A stretch of 64,000 nucleotides of DNA from Silurus meridionalis (Eukaryota; Chordata; Actinopteri; Siluriformes; Siluridae). This document shows, in pieces, positions 59,698 through 64,000 of this stretch; the first letter of the stretch is position 1, and each line of letters starts with the position of its first letter. Under the pieces are notes generated by a model that was not told the DNA's origin, did not search any database, and saw only the letters and a program-made list of their open reading frames with translations. A program made the position numbers and the translations under genes. Location: positions 5,093,990 to 5,157,989 of the forward strand of contig NC_060892.1 in the NCBI RefSeq assembly GCF_014805685.1, written 5' to 3'.

Positions 59698-60145
59698 CAC
59701 GCTATATAGTCAAAAGTATTGGGACACCCGACTTCTTCAGCCATATGAGGTTCTTCTCCAAACTGTAACCACGAAGTTGGAGACACAATTATATTGATTT
59801 CTTTGGATACATAGCTTAAAAATTTAATTTCACTTGAAGCCAACTCCTTGTAGATATTGTTTACATGAGTTGGAGTAGAAGATCTTGAAGACCTGGTATA
59901 GAGCACTGAGCTCAACATTATTAAACACGTTTGGGTTTCTCCACCCAATGCCTCCTTACCTCACCCTCCTTCTGTACATAACTTTACTCACACCCTTGTG
60001 GCTGAATAAACCCAAACCTCCACAATCACAGTCCAAAATCTAAGGAACATTTTTATAGAAGGGTGGAGGTTATTATAACAGCAAAGGAGATGTTTAAAAA
60101 AGCACATATGAATCTTATGGTCAGGTGTCCACTAACATTTGGATA
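59698..60145 (+). mobile_element. Tc1-derived element, full length
   Basis: Left end gctatatagtcaaaagtatt gggacacccgac, internal gagcactgagctcaacatta, right end ggtcaggtgtccactaacat. It has been decayed by substitutions. Confidence 0.8.
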
Positions 60146-60168
60146 ATTTGCTGATTGATCCGCAAAGA

Positions 60169-61013
<845 letters not shown>

Positions 61014-61787
61014 AACTTCATAGCTTCATATCTTCCTAACAGTAAAATAAGGCCTCACCAGCTTCATGTTAGAGGTGACTGATATTACAAGCATTAGGGT
61101 TTATTTATTTATTTATTTATTTTTTAAGTCTAAACAGCTGCATTCGACATTGAACTATATTTTACTACAAATGTGATTGTTTCTTTGTTTATACTGTACT
61201 ATTTTTATGTTTTATTGATTATAGAAAACTTTTTAATTAAGACTACAGTAATTAAAAAGACTACAGAGTAATGTTTTCTATTTTTTTTTAAAGATTATAA
61301 AAATCATAAATTAGACAAACTGTGGCAACTTCCATTTTAATATAATAGTTTGTTAAAATGCAAATTTAAGTTTAGCCCTTCAGAGCAAAAAGGTTATGCA
61401 CCTCTCATCTAAAAGTATGATATATGTATGACATGTTCTTTATTATTTAGTAATGTTCTTTTTATTGCACTTGCTGATAAATTGCTGTGGTATGAAAGAA
61501 ATAAAGCACTTTGGGACATATTGTTGAGGAATCATAATAAATAATGGGATACTGCACTGTGGTCTGAAGTGAAGCGAAGTTACTTTTAACACCAGGTGAT
61601 TATTGTTCCGCATAACTTAAAAAAACTAAATAAATCAATAAAACTGTTGTACATCATTTCACATTCAGAAGCATAAATTATATGTGCTTGCTTCTAAAGA
61701 AAGGACAGTGTGTATGGAGTGTGTAAGTTACAATTCTGTATGAAATCTGAAAAACGAACAACTCCGACTTTAAAATTTTTATACAAA
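61014..61787. other. Intergenic hsh2d-tpm4, no feature seen
   Basis: AT-rich; (ATTT)n at 61098-61123. No exon recognised. Confidence 0.5.
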
Positions 61788-62307
61788 TTTATTACATGCA
61801 GAGTGGGAAAATGTTTCTTGAAACACAGAAAGTGAAACAGATGTGATTTTGGTCCTCATGAAGAGTGGAATGTCTTCATCTCAGTACTGATCTACATCAC
61901 ATTTAACCTCATATGCAGTAGTTCGATTTAATGTTACATCATGTCTATTCTGACCTTTTGGGCAAAAAGAATTATTTTATGCATACATAAAGGAATATTA
62001 TAATGTATTTTGCTGGATTATCATCAGTTTAGGGCACAAATAGAAAAATTACAAATAGTAATCACAAAACTAAATTATAAAAAAAATAACTCGAGTGACC
62101 ACTAGATGTCAGACTGGAGCTATCATATTCCTAGGGACGTTCGTTCACTTTTTCACCATGTTTCACGTTTACCATTAAGCTAAGATTTGGGAAATTCTCA
62201 GAGTGAAAACCAAACTTATTAAATTAACCCTCTGTGAGCTTTGAGATCGACAGACATGAGGAATGAAGCTGTTTGTGGAATGTATGAAGATGAAACTCCT
62301 TTTTTTT
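61788..62307 (-). other. tpm4: tpm4 3' UTR after exon 9d
   Basis: Bounded by the exon 9d stop and the minus-strand AATAAA at 61793-61788. Confidence 0.55.
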
Positions 62308-62390
62308 TCATATGCTGTTCAACTCTTGCAGTGTCTGATCCAGAACTTGATGCATTCCCAGGTTCTCTTCTTTGGCGCTTGCTAATTTTT
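62308..62390 (-). CDS. tpm4: Tropomyosin exon 9d (non-muscle/smooth C-terminus)
   Basis: Completes a split Glu, then KLASAKEENLGMHQVLDQTL QELNSI and TGA. The acceptor ctttcgtag follows a long pyrimidine tract. A minus-strand AATAAA at 61793-61788 probably ends its 3' UTR. Confidence 0.95.
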
Positions 62391-62855
62391 CTACGAAAGG
62401 AAAAGAAGAGAAAAAAATCGAAATGAGAACTTGGAGTCGTTTCGTTTGACGAGTACCGAAGAAAAACCGAGAAAAACAACCGACATAACACTTCAACAGA
62501 ACACTTTAGTAAAATATGTGACATGGTATTGCTTTTTCTCTGTGCTCGTTGTTTTCTGAAAAGTGAAAGCTCTGGAGCTGTAAGGTTTGCATGCACTGAG
62601 TGACAAGTGCGTTTGTGATGCCACAACATGCGCATGGTCGTAGCTTCCACACGTGCACCAGAAACAAAGAAAAAGCGTGAGAGTGAAGACACACAGTGGG
62701 TGTGAACTTGAGAGGAAAACTTGACCTCACCTGTTGACTTTCGAACCACGAAACAAAACTGATGACTTTTAAACAAAGAATAGGGCCTAATCAAACAAAC
62801 CGTTATACTATAATAGCTATAAATATGTAACTAATGTGTAGTCATTTGTATTAGA

Positions 62856-62915
<60 letters not shown>

Positions 62916-63172
62916 TAATGTGCTTTGGTGCTAAAATGAATGAAAGGATGAATGAAAGCATGTTGGGAAACAGAAGAAGAGAGCTTTTATTTTCTTTTGC
63001 AGATTAAAACAGCAGTACAGCAAACATCAGGTAAAACCTTTTAGCCAGCCATGAGAGACAGAGAGAGAAGAAGAAGAAGAAAGCAGCATCTACAGGGAGG
63101 TCATATCATTAAGGGCATGGTCCAGCTCCTCCGAGATTGCCTTGTATTTCAGCTTCTGTGCATACAACTCAT
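62308..63172 (-). CDS. tpm4: Tropomyosin, alternative last exons 9d and 9a (rest beyond window)
   Basis: Actin-filament coiled-coil protein. Two mutually exclusive terminal exons, both 83 bases with the same entry phase, lie on the minus strand: 9a (63172-63090) and 9d (62390-62308). Both C-termini are unmistakable tropomyosin; 9a is the striated-muscle type that overlaps the next dimer and binds troponin T, 9d the smooth/non-muscle type. Upstream exons would lie beyond 64000. TPM4 is preferred over TPM1 or TPM3 because hsh2d is the neighbour, as on human 19p13, and because 9a ends in MTSL. Confidence 0.9.
62859..62914. repeat. (GT)n microsatellite between exons 9a and 9d
   Basis: About 28 GT units in the intron separating the alternative exons. 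Confidence 0.97.
63090..63172 (-). CDS. tpm4: Tropomyosin exon 9a (striated-muscle C-terminus)
   Basis: Completes a split Asp, then ELYAQKLKYKAISEELDHAL NDMTSL and TAG. Acceptor gatcttcag. A minus-strand AATAAA at 62991-62986 gives this exon its own poly(A) site. Confidence 0.97.
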
Positions 63173-63879
63173 CTGAAGATCAGCAGGACAAAAAGCAACA
63201 GCAGCATTCGTCAAACATAGAGAGAGAGAAGCAGACGGAGAGAGAAAAAAGACAGAGAAAAGGGATTTAGCAGATGAAGCAGAATGTGTGTGGAAAAATC
63301 CACAGCAGAACATAAAAATGAAGCTGCTGCTATTCGATGCAAGAAACGTGTGCAAATCCAACGGAGGGCGCCGACGGCCTCGTCGTAAAGTTTCCGTCTA
63401 GCTAATCTGCTCTCGGCTCACTTTTCGGCTACGCAGCTATGAAACGAACTAAAGCCTCTCACAGGAAATGGTGTCTCTCTTCCACTGAACGCAGACATTC
63501 TTTATTCCTCTCGGGGTTATAGAAACGCTCGGTCTGCCTCAGCTGATTCCATAAATTCAGCCGAGTAAATAGGCTTCAAGAGAAACACTCCCACATGCTG
63601 AAATATAAAACTCCTCAGACCGGATTAAAACAAGATGCGAAATTCTTTATGACCGCTATGGACAGGTCTGTTCCTGCACTAGGAAATCATACCTGTGCTG
63701 GATAACCAAACATGTCATTAAACGGTTAGTGAGAAAAGTGATGAACTTTTAAACTTTCAAGCTTCGGATACTCAGCCAGAGCTGATCGTTCTGATATTAT
63801 TGAAATATTTGGAAACACACAGTCTTTTATGGTTGCATGTTCCTTTTGTTTCTATGCAACCTACCAGGGCAAAAACCAC
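63173..63879. other. tpm4 intron 8 (partial), no feature seen
   Basis: Unique sequence upstream of exon 9a; a mildly CpG-containing stretch is at 63362-63430. Confidence 0.5.
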
Positions 63880-64000
63880 ACAAAAATAGGACAGTGAATG
63901 ACTGGATGAGTCCGAATTGGAGGTGGAAGCATGGGGTTGTTTTATGGCAGGGAAGGTTGGAAACTTGAAAGGTATACTGAACCAACATGGCTACCATTCT
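63880..64000 (+). mobile_element. Tc1-like transposase fragment cut by window end
   Basis: ttggaggtggaagcatgggg and aaaggtatactgaaccaaca tggctaccattc match the 28570-29410 remnant (GGGS and LNQHGYHS blocks). It continues beyond the window. Confidence 0.75.

Overview
This is a eukaryotic, vertebrate genome window, almost certainly from a ray-finned fish. The evidence is split vertebrate genes with GT-AG introns, dense Tc1/mariner and hAT remnants, tRNA-derived SINEs, long AT/GT/GATA microsatellites and tandem satellites. The repeat mix (many short Tc1-derived elements with ends like CACTATATGGACAAAAG) suggests an otophysan such as a catfish, but that is only an inference.

Layout. (1) Positions 1-18200 hold no coding exon that I can support. 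They appear to be the large first intron of gpc1, or its upstream flank, filled with Tc1-derived elements, SINEs, microsatellites and a 1 kb minisatellite of 34-bp units. (2) 18201-34305, + strand: gpc1 (glypican-1) exons 2-9, complete to stop and poly(A) signal; exon 1 with the signal peptide is not seen. (3) 35757-51240, - strand: ankmy1 (MORN, ankyrin and MYND domains), 16 coding exons with consistent phases encoding 968 residues, plus a probable 5' UTR exon in a CpG-rich block. Its first intron holds a 2.8 kb satellite. (4) 51206-52203, + strand: an unrecognised small candidate gene leaving the same CpG block divergently from ankmy1. (5) 52381-59600, - strand: an hsh2d-like SH2 adaptor, five coding exons (313 residues) and a probable 5' UTR exon; a 2 kb 15-bp satellite fills its first intron. 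(6) 59690-61013: a Tc1-derived element and a large foldback element. (7) 61770-63172, - strand: two alternative last exons (9d and 9a) of a tropomyosin, most likely tpm4; the rest lies beyond the right edge.

The genes are not an operon. GPC1 is a GPI-anchored heparan sulfate proteoglycan, ANKMY1 a MORN/ankyrin/MYND protein, HSH2D a haematopoietic adaptor and tropomyosin an actin-filament protein. GPC1-ANKMY1 are neighbours on human 2q37 and TPM4-HSH2D on human 19p13, so the window joins two blocks that are separate in human. I found no prokaryotic, viral-replication, CRISPR or defence system. The more unusual content is structural: satellites in the first introns of neighbouring genes, a minisatellite unit shared between gpc1 and hsh2d introns, a long foldback palindrome, and a possible undescribed small gene on a bidirectional promoter.
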